Shown in pieces: positions 7,645-17,324 of a stretch of 35,000 bases of DNA (position 1 is the stretch's first letter; each line of letters starts with the position of its first letter). The stretch is from Acidobacteriota bacterium (GTDB lineage Bacteria > Acidobacteriota > Terriglobia > UBA7540), in the NCBI GenBank assembly GCA_902812365.1, contig CADDZC010000005.1:1-35000 (forward strand). The letters run 5' to 3'. The position numbers and the translations under genes are program-made. Under the pieces are notes generated by a model that saw only the letters and a program-made list of their open reading frames with translations, did not search any database and was not told the origin of the DNA.

Positions 7645-9777
7645 ATGCCAAGAATTCGAGGTCAGCGGCTGATGAAGTACGTTGACGGCGCCCTCGTGGC
7701 GACGGCCAGCGTTACCTTCGATACGATCCAGTTTTTCAATAAATATCACCCCAACGACACGTTCATCCCGAAATGGTCTGACAAGCCCCTTTTGAAGTCT
7801 TGGCAGAAGACCAAGCCCCAACTGGGCTGGCCTCGCACCACCGATTCGTTGTGCCCGGGTTGCGTGAAGGAGGCCCGGGAGCGCATCATCAACGGCGAGC
7901 AGGACCTCGAGACACTGAAGACGGAGAAAGTCGGCGAGATCAAAGCCCAGATCATCGAGCGCGACGGCCAAGTGTGGATGATCAAAGACTGTCCGATTCA
8001 CGGTCATTATGAAGACCTGATGGCGGTCGACTCCAAGTTCCTCGCCTGGATCGAGAAAAACTTTCCTGGCCGCGATATTCGCGCCCATAACGACGAAAAG
8101 CTTCACAACCACGGCTCGAGTACGATTAAGCACGGGCGGGGCTCGGTGTTAACCGTCGACCTGACGAACCGCTGCAATATGATGTGCGATCCCTGCTTCA
8201 TGGACGCCAATCAGGTGGGCTTCGTCCACGAACTGAAGTGGGAAGAGATCAAGGAGATTCTAGATAACGCCCTCAAGATCAAACCGCGCCGCCAAATGTC
8301 CGTGCAGTTCTCAGGCGGCGAGCCCACCATGTCGCCTTACTTCATTGACGCCATTCGTTACGCGCGCAAGCTCGGGTACAACAGCGTGCAGGCGGCGACC
8401 AACGGCATCGAATTCGCTAAGAGCAAGGAGTTTTGCCGGCGCGCCTTTGATGCCGGGCTCCGTTACGCTTATCTGCAGTTCGACGGCATCGGTAACGACG
8501 CCAACAGCCACCGGCAAGTCGGAAATCTTTTCGATGTGAAGCTGAAGGCTATCGACAACATGCACGAGGCCGGAATCGAAATTATCCTGGTCACCACGTT
8601 GGTCAACGGCGTCAATAATGACCAGGTGGGTCCTATCATTAACTTTGCCCGCGAAAATCCTAAGAAGATTGCGTTCATCGCCTTCCAGCCGGTCTCTTTC
8701 ACAGGACGCGATGAAGACATCACGCCGGAACGCCGTCTCCGCCAGCGATACACCCTTTCCCATATGGCCCGGGACGTAAAGGAGCAGGTGGGCATCACCG
8801 AACCTACTCGCGACTGGTTTCCAATTTCGCTGATGGGTGCCTTTGCGGATTTCGCCGACTTAGTTCATGGTCCGGAAGCCCAATGGGGCCAAGTCAGTTG
8901 CGGATGTCACCCTAACTGCGGCGTCGGTACGGCCTTGATGATCAACAAGGAAACCAAGGAAATGGCTCCGGTTCCGGAATTTCTCAACATTCCGGGGCTG
9001 GTGAAGGACATGCAGAAGATCACCGACGCCGGGCGAGGCAAGTGGTTCTCGAACTTTATGATGGCCTTGGCCCTGCTTAAGAACTACAAGCCGTTCAAAG
9101 CGCCCAAAAGCCTCGCCCTTGTGGATTTGCTCAAGAAGTTTGATAAGTCATTCGCCTTGCGGGGCGACCAGAAGGCCCGCAAGGTTTATGGGGATTCCAG
9201 CCCTGAACGTACCCTGGAAGACGCCCTGAAACGCCGGTCCGACCCGTGGAACTTTCTTTTCATTGCTGGCATGTGGTTCCAGGACCTGTTTAATTATGAT
9301 TTTCGCCGCACCGAGATGTGCATCATCCCGTACGCCACGCAAGAGGGCGAAATCTCCTTCTGTGCCTACAATACGGGGATCGGCTGGCGGAAGATCATCG
9401 AGAACATGCACAAGAACGCTACGGTGGCGGAATGGTACAAAAAGCACGGCAAGCACGAGATTTACGCCAAAGGGAAGAAGGTGAACCTCGAGAATTACGA
9501 ACATTCGCTGTACGTTGACCCCAAGGACGCCGCCCGCGTCCGCGAACGCCAGCACGACGTCCCGATGACGGCTGCCGAAGAGGAAAAGGCTCGCCGCAAG
9601 GCCGCCTGGGAGGCGCAGCAGGTGCGGCAGCTTTACGAAGAGCTGGTTCTAAAAAAGCCGGCTCCGCAGATCGTCCAGATCGGTCCTCCCCTGGGTTCTT
9701 CGAATGGCAACGGCTCTTCGGCCGGCCATATTGACAATGCTAAGCCCGCCGAAGTCGTCGAGAACGTGTCAGCTTAG
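7645..9777 (+). CDS. Radical SAM protein of the tetraether / membrane-spanning lipid synthase (Tes/Mss) type
   Basis: A 710-residue radical SAM enzyme. The cluster motif is CNMMCDPC (Cys177, 181, 184), with SGGEP at 223-227 for SAM binding. An N-terminal LCPGC (Cys70, 73) and KDCPIHGHY (Cys116) form a rubredoxin-like metal-binding pattern; SCGCHPNCG (Cys419, 421, 425), Cys559 and Cys573 (FCAYNTG) could hold auxiliary clusters. This layout is what I know from archaeal Tes and bacterial Mss, which join lipid tails by carbon-carbon coupling to make membrane-spanning lipids; several acidobacteria make such lipids (iso-diabolic acid). The C-terminal 100 residues are charged, then low-complexity Gly/Ser/Asn, and appear to be an extension. 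The ATG at 7645 is preferred since GAGAGG (7630-7635) precedes it by 9 bases; ATG 7612 has no ribosome site. It is a single-gene unit ended by a strong terminator. Radical SAM membership is certain, the substrate is inferred. Confidence 0.8.
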   Translation: MPRIRGQRLMKYVDGALVATASVTFDTIQFFNKYHPNDTFIPKWSDKPLLKSWQKTKPQLGWPRTTDSLCPGCVKEARERIINGEQDLETLKTEKVGEIKAQIIERDGQVWMIKDCPIHGHYEDLMAVDSKFLAWIEKNFPGRDIRAHNDEKLHNHGSSTIKHGRGSVLTVDLTNRCNMMCDPCFMDANQVGFVHELKWEEIKEILDNALKIKPRRQMSVQFSGGEPTMSPYFIDAIRYARKLGYNSVQAATNGIEFAKSKEFCRRAFDAGLRYAYLQFDGIGNDANSHRQVGNLFDVKLKAIDNMHEAGIEIILVTTLVNGVNNDQVGPIINFARENPKKIAFIAFQPVSFTGRDEDITPERRLRQRYTLSHMARDVKEQVGITEPTRDWFPISLMGAFADFADLVHGPEAQWGQVSCGCHPNCGVGTALMINKETKEMAPVPEFLNIPGLVKDMQKITDAGRGKWFSNFMMALALLKNYKPFKAPKSLALVDLLKKFDKSFALRGDQKARKVYGDSSPERTLEDALKRRSDPWNFLFIAGMWFQDLFNYDFRRTEMCIIPYATQEGEISFCAYNTGIGWRKIIENMHKNATVAEWYKKHGKHEIYAKGKKVNLENYEHSLYVDPKDAARVRERQHDVPMTAAEEEKARRKAAWEAQQVRQLYEELVLKKPAPQIVQIGPPLGSSNGNGSSAGHIDNAKPAEVVENVSA

Positions 9778-9802
9778 ACCATTACGCAATAAGCTCTGCC
9801 GG

Positions 9803-9842
9803 GGGCCGTCCAATCATTTGGCTGGACGGCCCTTTTGTTTTT
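9803..9842 (+). terminator. Strong intrinsic terminator of the radical SAM gene
   Basis: A perfect 10-base-pair stem, GGGCCGTCCA (9803-9812) with TGGACGGCCC (9823-9832), a 10-base loop, and an immediate T-rich tract TTTTGTTTTT (9833-9842). It lies 25 bases after the stop codon, so the radical SAM gene is probably transcribed alone. Confidence 0.92.
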
Positions 9843-9944
9843 CTTCCCGATCGTCCAGCCCCGCGCCCAGCCCACGTTTGGGGTAAAATACATAGTCGGT
9901 GGATCCGCATGGGGCCGGGGCAGCCAGGGGAGGACGAAAGCGTC

Positions 9945-11099
9945 GTGCCGGAGAGTAACAAGCGCGCAGATATGAGCCGGATCATACAGTTCGCTCGGAT
10001 CGTCGCTGGCGCCGCCGTTATCAGTATGGGGATCGGCCGAGCGTATGGAGTCCCACAGGACGGGCGCCGAAATCCAAGCGGCAGCGCGGGCGCGGCCTCG
10101 CTGGCGACCAACAATACGATCCGTCGCAACGTCCAAGTGGTGAATGTGCCGGTCACCGTGCTCGACAAGCGCGGCATTCCGGTGATTGATCTCACTAAGG
10201 ATGACTTCAAGGTCTATGAGGACGGAAAGCTGCAAAGCATCGGCTACTTCACCCGTGAGCCCGCCCCGCCGCTGCGGATCGGCTTGATTTTGGACACTTC
10301 CAACGCCATGCGCCAACAGATGCAATTCGAGAAGGACGCGGCGAGCGATTTCGTCTTCAACATCTTGCAGTCGACGAATACCCAGAACGAAATTTTCCTC
10401 GAGACTTTTGACCAGTCGAGCTCTATCATCCAGGACTTTACGGCCGACCCCCAGGTGTTAAACGACAAGATTCGGAGCCTCAAGGCGGGCGGTGGGAAGT
10501 CCTTATACGACGCCATCTATTCCGCCTGCCGCAACAAGATGCTGAGTGCGGGGTCACCCGAGGAGACCCGTCGGGTTCTGGTGGTGATTAGCGACGGCGT
10601 GGATCTTCAAAGCACCCACACCCTCGAAGAAACGCTTTCAATGGCTCATCGAGCCGAAACAGCCATCTACACTATCGGCAATTCACCTTACGGATACGAC
10701 AACCCGGCCGACAAGATCCTCCGCCAGCTCGCCCAAGACACCGGCGGTGCCGCTTTCTTTCCGCTCGAGAAGGAGCCGGGCGCCGATCTCGCCACAGGAT
10801 ATCTTTCGCACGGACAAATTGGCGACACCTCTCAAAACAAGGGGCTAGGGGCTGAAACGGGCATCTACAACGCCGAGCGCATGGTTCATCTGGCGGACGC
10901 ACTCGAATCGATCGAGCACGAGCTCGGCAACCAGTATTTCATCGGCTACACGCCGACTCATTTCGCCCTTGACGGCACGTACCGCAGTATCCGCGTGGTC
11001 GTGGACCGAAAGGGTCTGATCGTGCGCAGCAAGCCCGGGTACTTCGCGATTGCCCAGCAGGCGGCCGCGCCGCCGCCCGCTGGGAAAGCTGGAAATTGA
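9945..11099 (+). CDS. Exported VWA-domain protein, acidobacterial VWFA-related type
   Basis: A 384-residue protein with a basic and hydrophobic N-terminal export signal (about residues 10-36, ending near GRAYG), a short Ser/Gly/Ala spacer, then a segment typical of this family: VQVVNVPVTVLDKRG followed by DFKVYEDGK. The von Willebrand A fold starts at about residue 112. Its metal site is incomplete: the usual DxSxS reads DTSNA (117-121), while the later ISDGVD loop is present. Members are abundant in Acidobacteriota, and the role is thought to be protein binding at the cell surface; no enzyme activity is expected. The GTG at 9945 is chosen because GGGGAGGA (9927-9934) is 10 bases upstream; ATGs at 9909 and 9972 are in frame but lack good ribosome sites. 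Function in this organism is unknown. Confidence 0.8.
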   Translation: MPESNKRADMSRIIQFARIVAGAAVISMGIGRAYGVPQDGRRNPSGSAGAASLATNNTIRRNVQVVNVPVTVLDKRGIPVIDLTKDDFKVYEDGKLQSIGYFTREPAPPLRIGLILDTSNAMRQQMQFEKDAASDFVFNILQSTNTQNEIFLETFDQSSSIIQDFTADPQVLNDKIRSLKAGGGKSLYDAIYSACRNKMLSAGSPEETRRVLVVISDGVDLQSTHTLEETLSMAHRAETAIYTIGNSPYGYDNPADKILRQLAQDTGGAAFFPLEKEPGADLATGYLSHGQIGDTSQNKGLGAETGIYNAERMVHLADALESIEHELGNQYFIGYTPTHFALDGTYRSIRVVVDRKGLIVRSKPGYFAIAQQAAAPPPAGKAGN

Positions 11100-11257
11100 C
11101 GGCCGACGGCGAGTCACCCTTGAGGTGAATTCTCGAAGGCGCTCGAGCACTCTGACCAAGCGGCGTGAGCTTGCTTCCCCGCGCTGATTCACCGCCTGGC
11201 CCATAATGGTCTACCTCGCCGGCTCTGGCTCGTTTACACCCAACTGTATCGACAAGG

Positions 11258-11992
11258 ATGATGAGGATGATGAGTATGATCGACCTCCCACAGTGGGTTC
11301 AAACACTCCAAAACGCTCGGGTTATCGACTTGACGCAGACGCTGGAAGAAATTATGCCGCACTACCCCACGCACTCGAAGTTCTATCACACGCTGTGGAA
11401 CTCGTACTGGCACGGGGATCGCTCGCTGACCTATCAGTTGATCGTCAATGAGCACAACGGTACTCATGTTGATGCCCCAGCGCACTTCATCAGCGACGCC
11501 AAGCCCGAGGCCCACGTTACGATTGACCGGGTGCCTCTCACCCGGCTGTGTGGTCGCGGCGTGCACCTGAACTGCCGCCAGTTCCGAGCAGGCGAAAACG
11601 TGTCGAGGGCGTTCGTCACGGCGTGGGAGTCGTCGCACGGCGCACTTCAAGCCGGCGATATCGTGCTCTTCGATTTTGGTTGGGCCGATTACTGGGCGCT
11701 GCGGCCCCGCTCGGAGCGCTATCTGACCAACTGGCCTGGGGTCGGTCTCGACACCGCCGAATATCTTATCGGAAAGGCCGTCGCCGCCCTCGGAGTGGAT
11801 ACTCTTTCACCGGATAACCCTCAGGCGCTGGCTGGCCACCCCATCCACCCTATCGTGCTCGAAAAGCAGGTGCTGATCGTGGAAAACTTATGCCGCCTCG
11901 GCGAGCTGCCGGATTTTTTCCTTTTTCTGGCCCTACCGCTCAAGATTCGCGACGGCTCGGGCTCGCCCGTGCGAGCGATTGGGCTGGTTTAA
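11258..11992 (+). CDS. Cyclase-family metal-dependent hydrolase (kynurenine formamidase-like)
   Basis: A 244-residue soluble protein of the cyclase family, which includes bacterial kynurenine formamidase (N-formylkynurenine to kynurenine) and other amidase or lactone-forming enzymes. The family metal-binding motif HxGTHxDxPxH is intact as HNGTHVDAPAHF (His66, His70, Asp72, His76), usually holding zinc or manganese. The C-terminal half has the expected GHPIHPIVLEKQVLIVENL segment. Five in-frame ATGs occur between 11258 and 11276; GAGG at 11263-11266 would best serve the last (11276), so the true protein may be six residues shorter. No tryptophan-degradation genes are next to it, so kynurenine as the substrate is not supported by context. 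Confidence 0.82.
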   Translation: MMRMMSMIDLPQWVQTLQNARVIDLTQTLEEIMPHYPTHSKFYHTLWNSYWHGDRSLTYQLIVNEHNGTHVDAPAHFISDAKPEAHVTIDRVPLTRLCGRGVHLNCRQFRAGENVSRAFVTAWESSHGALQAGDIVLFDFGWADYWALRPRSERYLTNWPGVGLDTAEYLIGKAVAALGVDTLSPDNPQALAGHPIHPIVLEKQVLIVENLCRLGELPDFFLFLALPLKIRDGSGSPVRAIGLV

Positions 11993-12435
11993 GGGGACGC
12001 CGGCCGGCGAAGTCCTTCGGCGGGCTAGTGGCCGGTCGATCAGGTTGCTGACTCGCGCCGCCTGGCAGAGAGCACTCAGAATCCGGCCGACCGTCGAGGA
12101 CCGACACCGCCCCGTTCCCTCGTTGCCACAACACCACTATATTCGCTCATATAAATGCGTTAGATGTCCTCGAAGGTGTTTGGTGTCTTGCACTTACAGC
12201 TCAAGCTTTGGCCCAGATCTGGCGCATGTTTTTTGGCTGGTTCCTTCAAAGGCAGCCCTTTGCCTTTTAAAGATCCATGTCTTACAAGCGACCTCAGGAT
12301 CCGAAAGAGTCCCAATCATTCTGGACGAGCATACGCACTGATCTGCAGCTCTACCGCCGGTGGCGATTATGGGTTATAGTCCTGCTCAGCGGGGCGTGAA
12401 TTGGCGCAAAGATTCGTCAGCGGGTGGGTTTTCCG
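11993..12435 (+). other. Intergenic region before dnaG
   Basis: A 443-base gap. The short open frames inside have no recognisable protein features. A TATAGT at 12375-12380 about 60 bases before dnaG could be a -10 box, but the expected -35 position does not match. An AT-rich patch at 12137-12155 has TATATT and TATAAA elements. rpsU, which precedes dnaG in many bacteria, is not present here. No terminator was found for the cyclase gene. Confidence 0.4.
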
Positions 12436-14235
12436 ATGAGTGCAGTTGATGACGTTCGAGCGGCGGCGGACATCGTCAAGATCGTGGGGGATTACGTCAA
12501 ACTGCGGAAATCGGGGGTAAATTTCACCGGCCTGTGCCCCTTCCACAAGGAAAAGACGCCATCGTTGGCCGTCCACCCGGGCAAGCAGATTTTTCACTGT
12601 TTCGGCTGCGGAGTGGGGGGCGATGTGTTCAAGTTCGTGATGTTGATAGAGAACGTCTCCTTTTCCGAAGCGCTGCGGCGGCTAGCCGAAAAGACAGGCG
12701 TCGCCCTTGGGCGGTGGGGCGAGGGCGAGACAGGTGACGCTGATGCCCGCCGCCGGGCCGTGCTCTATAGAGTCCACGAAGTGGCGGCGAGGTTTTTTAT
12801 TGCCCGGCTGGGCGCGACGGCCGAGGGCCGGGCGGCGCGCGCGTACTTGGCGGATCGGGGCCTCAGCGATGCGGTTATCGCCCAGTTCGGTCTGGGCTAT
12901 GCTCCTTCCGACGGCCAGGTGCTGGTCCGCCATCTCACGGAGGCGGGTTTTGAGCCGGTTGACATCGACGCGAGCGGGCTGGTGGTCAAGGATGGTACGA
13001 GCGAGCGCCGTTTTGCCCGCTTCCGGCGGCGTGTGATCTTCCCGATCGCGCGGGAAACCGGCAAAATTGTGGCTTTCGGGGCGCGGACCCTTGGCGAGGA
13101 GCAACCGAAATACCTTAATTCCCCCGAAACTCCTATCTATACGAAGAGTCGGACCCTTTATAACTTAGACCGCGCCGGCAATTACATCCGTAGGGCCGAT
13201 TTCGCGGTGCTGGTCGAAGGGTACATGGATGTCATCGCCGTCACCTCGGCGGGCATCGAAAATGTCGTGGCCAGTTGCGGCACCAGCCTGACGGAGAGCC
13301 AGGTGAGGTTGCTGGCGCGGTACTCGCGTCGCATCGTGGTGAACTACGACCCGGATACGGCAGGCGCGGCCGGCGTTGAGCGTTCGCTCGGTTTATTGCT
13401 CGAGGAGGGCTTTCAGTGCCGTGTGCTCGAGCTCAAGGGCGGCCTCGATCCCGATGCGTTTATCCGCCAGCTGGGCGCGGCAGTTTATCGGGAAAGGCTG
13501 GATGCCGCTCCGAGCTATCTGGACTACTTGACCGAGCAAGCCGCCCGGGCACACGATCTCCAGACGGCGGAGGGCAGGGTGGCGGCGGCCAATGCTGTTA
13601 TGCCGCACGTGGCGCGGGTGCCGAATCCTCTGCTGCGTGCCGAGTATGCCGCGCGTCTGGCGGAGCGGCTGCGGATCGACGAACGGCTGCTACGGGCCGA
13701 GCTGACGCGGGCCGCCAGCGAGGGGCAGAAGCAGGTGAAGGGACGGCCCGAAGTGGCTGCGGCTCTCGAGGCGAGCCCGGCGGAAAAGGAACTCCTCCGC
13801 GCGTTTCTGAGCAGCCGAGCATTGGCGGATGAGTTTTTGCCCCGCCTGGCGGGTGAGGGCTGCCTAGAGGGTCTGCCGAGCGAGGCGATCTTTCGCGAGC
13901 TCCAGGCGGCGTTTGAGCGGGGCGAGAACATGGAGCCGAGCAGCCTGGAAGTAGGGCTAAAGCTTGAAGAGCGGCGGTTGCTCTATGAGTGCCAGTTCGC
14001 CGCGGGCGATCCCCCTAACCGGGGCCGTACCTACGCAGCGTATCTGGCCGTTAAGCGGCGACACTCGGAACGCCAACGGGAGCGGTTGCAGGCGGCTATC
14101 CAGGCGGCTGAGCGAGCGGGAGACTTGGTACGAATTGCGCAGCTGTTGAGGGATAAGTCAAATCTAGACAACGAGTTAGCTCAGCTCAGGCGCTCTCAGA
14201 AAAATGTTGTGCAACTCACCGACTTTCCGGTGTAA
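12436..14235 (+). CDS. dnaG: DNA primase DnaG
   Basis: Makes RNA primers for chromosome replication. The 599-residue protein shows all primase parts: an N-terminal CHC2 zinc finger (Cys34, His37, Cys55, Cys58 in CPFHKEKTPS and HCFGCG), the RNA polymerase core domain, and a Toprim fold with the metal-binding EGYMD (261-265) and YDPDTAG (DPD at 305-307). The C-terminal 180 residues are the less conserved helicase-binding part, rich in Glu, Arg and Ala. ATG at 12436 fits the family N-terminus; a GTG at 12424 adds only four residues. rpoD follows on the same strand after 153 bases, the usual macromolecular-synthesis order. Confidence 0.97.
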   Translation: MSAVDDVRAAADIVKIVGDYVKLRKSGVNFTGLCPFHKEKTPSLAVHPGKQIFHCFGCGVGGDVFKFVMLIENVSFSEALRRLAEKTGVALGRWGEGETGDADARRRAVLYRVHEVAARFFIARLGATAEGRAARAYLADRGLSDAVIAQFGLGYAPSDGQVLVRHLTEAGFEPVDIDASGLVVKDGTSERRFARFRRRVIFPIARETGKIVAFGARTLGEEQPKYLNSPETPIYTKSRTLYNLDRAGNYIRRADFAVLVEGYMDVIAVTSAGIENVVASCGTSLTESQVRLLARYSRRIVVNYDPDTAGAAGVERSLGLLLEEGFQCRVLELKGGLDPDAFIRQLGAAVYRERLDAAPSYLDYLTEQAARAHDLQTAEGRVAAANAVMPHVARVPNPLLRAEYAARLAERLRIDERLLRAELTRAASEGQKQVKGRPEVAAALEASPAEKELLRAFLSSRALADEFLPRLAGEGCLEGLPSEAIFRELQAAFERGENMEPSSLEVGLKLEERRLLYECQFAAGDPPNRGRTYAAYLAVKRRHSERQRERLQAAIQAAERAGDLVRIAQLLRDKSNLDNELAQLRRSQKNVVQLTDFPV

Positions 14236-14388
14236 CATAACATCCAATAGAATGGGACGCCGTCTGGAGTTGGCGGCTTTGAGTACGGAACCGCAGGTAA
14301 CCGGTAGTGTCACCACCGGCAGGGGGTGGTCGTGTAACCCCAAGATATTTTGCCATGATGTCGACTCCGGCGGAAGGATTGTTCCCAG

Positions 14389-16134
14389 ATGAGGGAGGCG
14401 AGGACCTTGGCGTTTGACGACAAGTTCGATCAGGTCAGCAAGCTCATTAACATGGGCAAGCAGAAAGGGTATCTGCTCTATGACGAGGTGAACGATCTGC
14501 TCCCGTCCGATATGCACTCGGCGGAAGAGTTGGAAGGCGTCTTGTCGATGTTCGACGACGCGGGCATTGAAGTGTTGGAATCTCCGCGCGCCAAGTTGGC
14601 GGAGAAGATCGAGAAAGAGGACGAGCTGCGGGAGGATATCGGGGAAGGCGAAGACATTGAGCTTGATCTCACCCCCGGGGCGCTCGACAAGACCAATGAC
14701 CCCGTTCGTATGTATCTGCGCGAAATGGGGACGGTGCCGCTGCTGACGCGCGAGGGCGAGGTGGAAATCGCCAAGCGGATCGAGCGCGGCCAGTTGAGCG
14801 TGCTGAAGGCGCTGTCTCGCTCGCCTCTCGTCGTGCAGGAGATGTTGAAGCTCCGCGACCAGCTCGCGCGCAAAGAACGCTCGATCAAAGAAGTGGTTGT
14901 CTTTAATGACGAAGAGCTCACCGAAGAGAAGGTGGAGGCGCGCACGCGCGAGGTCATGGCCACCATCGATGAAATGGAGCGACTTCACAAGAAGCTGCTG
15001 CAATTCAAAGTCAAGCGCGACGCCCACGCCCGGCGGGGATCAACTCCCCGCAGCAAGAATTTCCGTACGTACCGACGGTACGACCTGGCCCAAGCGCGAC
15101 ACCGTATTCTTATCTCGAAACTGATCCGCTCCCTGGGCCTGACCCACGGCGAGCAGAACCGGTTGATCGACAAGATCCGCGCCGCCGCCGAAGAAGTGAA
15201 ACCTCTGGAGCGCGAAATTAACCGCTTGGAAAGGAAAATCGAAGGTTCGCGAAACAATGGCCACAAGGAATTGCGCAGGGAACTAGCGCAGCTTCGCGCC
15301 GAGCTCGCCGAAAAGGAGAGGCGCTTCGGCACTTCGGCTCTCGAACTGAAGCGGACGGTGCAGACTATTCTCGAGGGCCAGCGCGTCGCAGCCAGCGCCA
15401 AGAGCGAGTTGATTGAGGCGAATTTGCGCCTGGTGGTCTCGATCGCCAAGAAATATACGAACCGTGGCCTCCAGTTCCTCGATTTGATCCAAGAAGGCAA
15501 CATTGGCTTGATGAAAGCGGTCGACAAGTTCGAATATCGGCGCGGCTACAAGTTTTCGACGTATGCTACCTGGTGGATCCGCCAGGCCATTACGCGGGCG
15601 ATCGCCGATCAAGCCCGCACCATCCGCATCCCCGTGCACATGATCGAGACCATCAACAAGCTCATCCGCACGTCCCGCCAGCTCGTGCAGGAGTACGGCC
15701 GCGAACCGACCTCGGAAGAGATCGCCAAGCGCATGGACATTCCGGTGGTAAAGGTGCGTAAGGTGCTGAAGATTGCCCAGGAGCCCATTTCGCTCGAGAC
15801 GCCGATCGGCGAGGAAGAGGATTCTCACCTCGGCGATTTCATCGAGGATCGCGGCGTGATCTCACCGGCCGAAGCGGTTATCAATATCAACCTGAAGGAG
15901 CAGACCGAATCGGTACTCAAGACGTTGACGCCCCGCGAAGAGAAAGTCATTAAAATGCGCTTCGGCCTCGACGATGGCAGCGAACACACGCTCGAGGAAG
16001 TGGGCCAGAGTTTTGCAGTCACGCGTGAGCGCATCCGCCAGATTGAGGCCAAGGCGCTGCGCAAGCTCCGGCATCCTTCCCGCAGTCGGCGGCTGCGCGC
16101 CTTTCTCGACGCCGCCACGCACGCCGGCGAGTAA
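14389..16134 (+). CDS. rpoD: Primary RNA polymerase sigma factor RpoD (sigma-70)
   Basis: The housekeeping sigma factor that directs RNA polymerase to -10/-35 promoters. The 581-residue protein has region 1.1 (about 11-65, acidic), region 1.2 starting [11 protein letters not shown] (104-114), a charged non-conserved insert (about 170-335), region 2 ([10 protein letters not shown] at 341-350; [19 protein letters not shown] at 365-383; the -10-reading [13 protein letters not shown] at 389-401), region 3 (about 418-495), and region 4 ([15 protein letters not shown] at 513-527; helix-turn-helix [19 protein letters not shown] at 535-553). Presence of region 1.1 and the group 1 motifs mark it as the primary sigma factor. 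ATG 14389 has GGAAGGA about 11 bases upstream; a TTG at 14407 after GGGAGG is a plausible shorter start. Downstream genes converge on it. Confidence 0.97.
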   Translation: MREARTLAFDDKFDQVSKLINMGKQKGYLLYDEVNDLLPSDMHSAEELEGVLSMFDDAGIEVLESPRAKLAEKIEKEDELREDIGEGEDIELDLTPGALDKTNDPVRMYLREMGTVPLLTREGEVEIAKRIERGQLSVLKALSRSPLVVQEMLKLRDQLARKERSIKEVVVFNDEELTEEKVEARTREVMATIDEMERLHKKLLQFKVKRDAHARRGSTPRSKNFRTYRRYDLAQARHRILISKLIRSLGLTHGEQNRLIDKIRAAAEEVKPLEREINRLERKIEGSRNNGHKELRRELAQLRAELAEKERRFGTSALELKRTVQTILEGQRVAASAKSELIEANLRLVVSIAKKYTNRGLQFLDLIQEGNIGLMKAVDKFEYRRGYKFSTYATWWIRQAITRAIADQARTIRIPVHMIETINKLIRTSRQLVQEYGREPTSEEIAKRMDIPVVKVRKVLKIAQEPISLETPIGEEEDSHLGDFIEDRGVISPAEAVININLKEQTESVLKTLTPREEKVIKMRFGLDDGSEHTLEEVGQSFAVTRERIRQIEAKALRKLRHPSRSRRLRAFLDAATHAGE

Positions 16135-16211
16135 CGGCGCCGGGTATTGACGTCACGGGGGAGGAGATGATCCTGCTGAGGCGCGTGCTCTCCCCAACTC
16201 CCGGCTCGCTT

Positions 16212-17207
16212 TCAGGCACCGGGGAAGATTCGGTGCAGAATCCAGAAACACAGGGCTGACACCAAGCCGGCGACCGGAATGGTGAAAATCCACGCCCAGA
16301 CGATGTTCCGGGCCACGTCCCACCGCACGCCCGTGAAGCGATGAACGATTCCGACACCCATGATGCCGCCCGCGATGGTGTGCGTGGTGGAAACGGGGAT
16401 TCCGGCGAACGCCGTGCCCAAGATGCTGACGGCGGCGGCGGCCTCAGCGCAGAACCCGCCGAAAGGTCGGAGTTTGGTAATGCGCATGCCCATGGTTTTT
16501 ACAATGCGCCAGCCGCCGGCAAAAGTGCCAAGAGCGATGGCGCCGTTGGCGAGCAGAACCACCCAGAAGGGTATGTAGAACGTCTTGAGGAAGCCCGCGG
16601 TAAAAAGGGTTCCGGCAACAATGCCCATGGTTTTCTGGGCGTCGTTCGTGCCGTGTCCGAGGCTGACGGCGGCGGCGGAGAGCAGTTGCAATCGGCGGAA
16701 ATAACGGTCGAGCCGCTGCGGACGCCACTGCCGAAAGATCCAATAAACTGCGATCATCAGAGTGGCGCCCAGGATGAGGCCGATAGCCGGGGACAGGATA
16801 ATAAAGAGCAAGGTTGGTATCCAGCCCTTGAGGATCACAACCCGCCAGCCAGCCTTGGCAATAGCCGCTCCAGCGTAGCCCCCCATCAGGGCGTGCGAAG
16901 AGCTTACCGGCAAACCCCAATACCAGGTGATGATGTCCCAAAAGATCGCGCCCAGGAGTCCAGCCAGAATGACGTAGAGGTTGACGTACCGCAGGTCGAT
17001 CATTCCCTTGCCCATCGTTTTAGCAACGGCCGTGGTGAACAGGAAGGCGGCGACGAAGTTGAAAAACGCTGCCCACACGACCGCGACCAGCGGAGAGAGG
17101 ACGCGGGTGGAAACGACGGTGGCGATGGAGTTGGCGGCGTCGTGAAAGCCGTTCAGGAAATCAAACACCAAGGCGATGGCGATGATCAGGATGGCGAATC
17201 CCAGCAT
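16212..17207 (-). CDS. pit: Low-affinity inorganic phosphate transporter, PiT family
   Basis: An inner-membrane permease of 331 residues with about ten hydrophobic segments that moves phosphate (often as a metal-phosphate complex) using the proton or sodium gradient. The two PiT repeat signatures are present: GFHDAANSIATVVSTR near residue 21 in the N-terminal half, and GTNDAQKTMGIVAGT in the second half. Other family segments are GLPVSSSHALMGG and GIPVSTTHTIAGGIMG. The length is typical of the short bacterial and archaeal PiT proteins. The DUF47 gene lies 117 bases upstream on the same strand, the usual pairing, so both are likely co-transcribed. Confidence 0.94.
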   Translation of the reverse strand: MLGFAILIIAIALVFDFLNGFHDAANSIATVVSTRVLSPLVAVVWAAFFNFVAAFLFTTAVAKTMGKGMIDLRYVNLYVILAGLLGAIFWDIITWYWGLPVSSSHALMGGYAGAAIAKAGWRVVILKGWIPTLLFIILSPAIGLILGATLMIAVYWIFRQWRPQRLDRYFRRLQLLSAAAVSLGHGTNDAQKTMGIVAGTLFTAGFLKTFYIPFWVVLLANGAIALGTFAGGWRIVKTMGMRITKLRPFGGFCAEAAAAVSILGTAFAGIPVSTTHTIAGGIMGVGIVHRFTGVRWDVARNIVWAWIFTIPVAGLVSALCFWILHRIFPGA

Positions 17208-17324
17208 CGGTTTTCGGGTGGTGCCGGCGCAGGCGGCAAGGGCTGCCGGCTAGGGATGATGGTTCAAGTCTCACCGTCGTCGGATCCCATCGAGTCACTG
17301 AAAATGAGGCGCCGCTGGCGCGGT

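Noticed and set aside
12352-12380. Promoter for dnaG at the TATAGT box
   Set aside because: The -10 box is fair but the region 17 bases upstream (TACCGC) does not resemble a -35 box, so it is mentioned only in the gap entry.
16148-16155. TGACGTCA palindrome between rpoD and pit as a regulatory site
   Set aside because: An 8-base palindrome is expected by chance at this scale, and the location is between converging genes where no promoter is needed.
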